In this document: piece by piece, positions 30,973 to 32,409 of the stretch
How positions within the stretch are numbered: the stretch's first letter is position 1
Layout of the letters: each line of letters begins with the position of its first letter
Assembly (NCBI GenBank): GCA_001796355.1
Contig: MGMG01000033.1
Location: 1-32,409, forward strand
DNA: 32,409 bases
Direction: 5' to 3'
Source of the DNA: Chloroflexi bacterium GWB2_54_36
Lineage (GTDB): Bacteria; Chloroflexota; Anaerolineae; Anaerolineales; Anaerolineaceae
Program-made: the position numbers and the translations under genes
The notes under the pieces: generated by a model
The model's input: the letters and a program-made list of their open reading frames with translations, nothing else
Told to the model about the DNA's origin: nothing
The model's database searches: none

Positions 30973-32409
30973 TTGCCGGCTATCCCTGGGAAAAAATGGC
31001 AGCCCAAAGCCAGCCTGCTGGATGTCCTCAAAGGCCGGCAGCGCGCCATTCTGCGTATCGACGCAGACAGGAACATTGGAGAGATCAACCCACGTATTTA
31101 CGGGCATTTTATCGAGCACCTGGAACGCTGCATCTATGGCGGAATATGGACGGAAAACGGCGAAAGACTGCGCGAAGATGTACTGCGATTGGTCCAGCCG
31201 CTTAAGCCGCCGGTAATTCGCTATCCGGGCGGCAACTTCGCCAGTGCTTATCACTGGGAAGACGGCATTGGTCCGCGCGAATCGCGCCCCAAGCGCTTTG
31301 ACCCGGCCTGGAAGGCCGAAGAGAGCAACCAGGTCGGCACGGACGAATTCATCGAACTGTGCCGGCGCACCGGCGCTGAGCCCTATATTTGCGTTAACGA
31401 TGCCACCGGCACTCCCGAAGAAGCCGCCCGTTGGGTGGCGTACTGCAATGAGGGCCATCAGGGGGAGCAGGGAAGTCGCCGGGCCGCAAACGGGCATCCC
31501 GAACCTTATAACGTGCGCCTGTGGGGCGTCGGAAACGAGGTGTGGGGCCGCTGGCAGGTCGGTCATACGGATGCAGCCGGTTATGTGCAGCGTCTGCGGC
31601 CAATCGTCGCAGCCATGCGCGCGGTTGATTCTTCCATCCAGATTGTGGCGGTAGGTGATACCCTGACCGAAGATGCCGACCCGGCAGGCCGACGCTGGAA
31701 TGAGACCGTGCTGCGCGAAGCTGGCGACTTGATCAATTACCTGTCGTTCCACCTGTACCAACCCGGTCAAGCAGGCTGGCCGGAGAACTCCGACCAGGAA
31801 GCGTTGTATTACACCCTTTGTGCCGCGCCGCTCTCAGCGGAAAAGGACATTCAACGCCTGGCAGAGTTGATCAAACAGGCGGCGCCCGGGCGCGGCATCA
31901 AGGTGGCATTGGACGAGTGGAATGTTTGGCCGTCCCCGCCCGAAGGGGCCACCAGTATGCACGACGTGCATTACACCATGCGCGAAGCGCTCTACGCCGC
32001 CGGGATGCTGAATGCTTTTCAGCGCCAAAGCAAGGTTCTGACGCTGGCGAACCTGGCGCAGATGGTCAACGTTCTGCCGTTGATCGTCACCGATGAACGC
32101 CAGTCGTATGCCACGCCCATTTATTACCCCTTCGAGATGTACCGCCAGATGGAGCCGGTTGCCCTGGATGTCGAGCTGGACTCACCGGTGTACCAGAGCC
32201 AGGCACTTGGCAATATCGAAGCCATGGAAAAAGTGCCTTTTATTGATGTCTCAGCCACGCGCTCGCGCAGCGGTCAGCGGGTAGTACTGGGAATTGTCAA
32301 CCGCCATCCCACCCGTCGGGTTGATCTTTCGGTGCGGCTGTCCGGTTTTAGCGATCTTAGCCCAAAAAACGGCTGGCTGCTGCGTCACGCGGACCCGCTG
32401 GCGGAAAAC
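30973..32409 (+). CDS. Alpha-L-arabinofuranosidase, GH51 family (3' truncated by window end)
   Basis: An open frame of 479 codons runs to the window edge without a stop; GH51 enzymes are about 500 residues, so only a short tail is missing. The N-terminus reads IGEINPRIYGHFIEHLERCIYGGIW, followed by PVIRYPGGNFASAYHWEDGIGP, the acid/base Glu in LWGVGNEVWG (E189) and the nucleophile Glu in ALDEWNVW (E315), all GH51 hallmarks. It should release L-arabinose from arabinoxylan or arabinan oligosaccharides. No signal peptide is visible, so it acts inside the cell. The likely start is TTG at 30973, with GGAG 8 nt upstream; there is no in-frame ATG near it. It follows the dinG-type gene by 32 bp on the same strand. 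Confidence 0.93.
   Translation, partial: MPAIPGKKWQPKASLLDVLKGRQRAILRIDADRNIGEINPRIYGHFIEHLERCIYGGIWTENGERLREDVLRLVQPLKPPVIRYPGGNFASAYHWEDGIGPRESRPKRFDPAWKAEESNQVGTDEFIELCRRTGAEPYICVNDATGTPEEAARWVAYCNEGHQGEQGSRRAANGHPEPYNVRLWGVGNEVWGRWQVGHTDAAGYVQRLRPIVAAMRAVDSSIQIVAVGDTLTEDADPAGRRWNETVLREAGDLINYLSFHLYQPGQAGWPENSDQEALYYTLCAAPLSAEKDIQRLAELIKQAAPGRGIKVALDEWNVWPSPPEGATSMHDVHYTMREALYAAGMLNAFQRQSKVLTLANLAQMVNVLPLIVTDERQSYATPIYYPFEMYRQMEPVALDVELDSPVYQSQALGNIEAMEKVPFIDVSATRSRSGQRVVLGIVNRHPTRRVDLSVRLSGFSDLSPKNGWLLRHADPLAEN

Noticed and set aside
30970-31770. 266-codon open frame on the minus strand
   Set aside because: It is antisense to the GH51 gene, whose catalytic motifs are on the plus strand; its own translation shows no family features.
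1-32409. CRISPR array, prophage, or selenoprotein gene with in-frame UGA
   Set aside because: No regularly spaced repeats, no phage genes, and no gene was found that needs read-through of a TGA codon.

Overview
The window looks like a chromosomal segment of a free-living bacterium, most likely Chloroflexota (class Anaerolineae). This placement is an inference from gene content and protein style: a very large lipoprotein alpha-2-macroglobulin, a cNMP/double-PH membrane protein, a peptide-type ABC solute-binding protein with an unusual domain order, PolX-PHP and a DnaQ-DinG fusion. No rRNA or other direct phylogenetic marker was available. Coding density is high, and there are no phage genes, transposase genes or CRISPR arrays.

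Left part (1-6.8 kb): the tail of an unknown gene; a PolX/PHP protein whose third polymerase Asp is replaced; a D-threonine aldolase/D-serine dehydratase-type PLP enzyme; an M50 site-2-type protease; a selenocysteine tRNA with its own promoter; a D-Ala-D-Ala ligase-like ATP-grasp enzyme behind a promoter followed by three tandem palindromes; a PAP2 phosphatase; and a MITE-like element. Centre-left (6.8-12.8 kb): one 1976-residue alpha-2-macroglobulin-like lipoprotein without the thioester motif.

Centre (13-22.9 kb): a cluster of four 16S rRNA methyltransferase genes (an ArmA/Rmt-like m7G1405-type enzyme overlapping an RsmF-like m5C enzyme by 4 bp, then convergent rsmE, then rsmG), interrupted by an ABC importer set of two permeases and a lipoprotein binding protein. 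The binding protein appears to be circularly permuted: the segment that normally begins an SBP_5 protein is at its C-terminus. recF and def follow as a probable operon.

Right part (23-32.4 kb): a cNMP-binding/PH-domain membrane protein, a repeat-rich intergenic region, a class A beta-lactamase-fold membrane-anchored protein, a HAD-HD fusion, a DnaQ-DinG helicase with an Fe-S cysteine set, and a GH51 arabinofuranosidase that starts with TTG and runs off the window end.

Recurrent themes are tightly packed or overlapping convergent gene ends; several -10 boxes placed 6-7 nt before a start codon, suggesting leaderless mRNAs; and intergenic perfect palindromes of one family, with a compensatory base-pair change between two copies. 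The strongest candidates for something not well described are the permuted binding protein and the coupled G1405/C1407-type methyltransferase pair.
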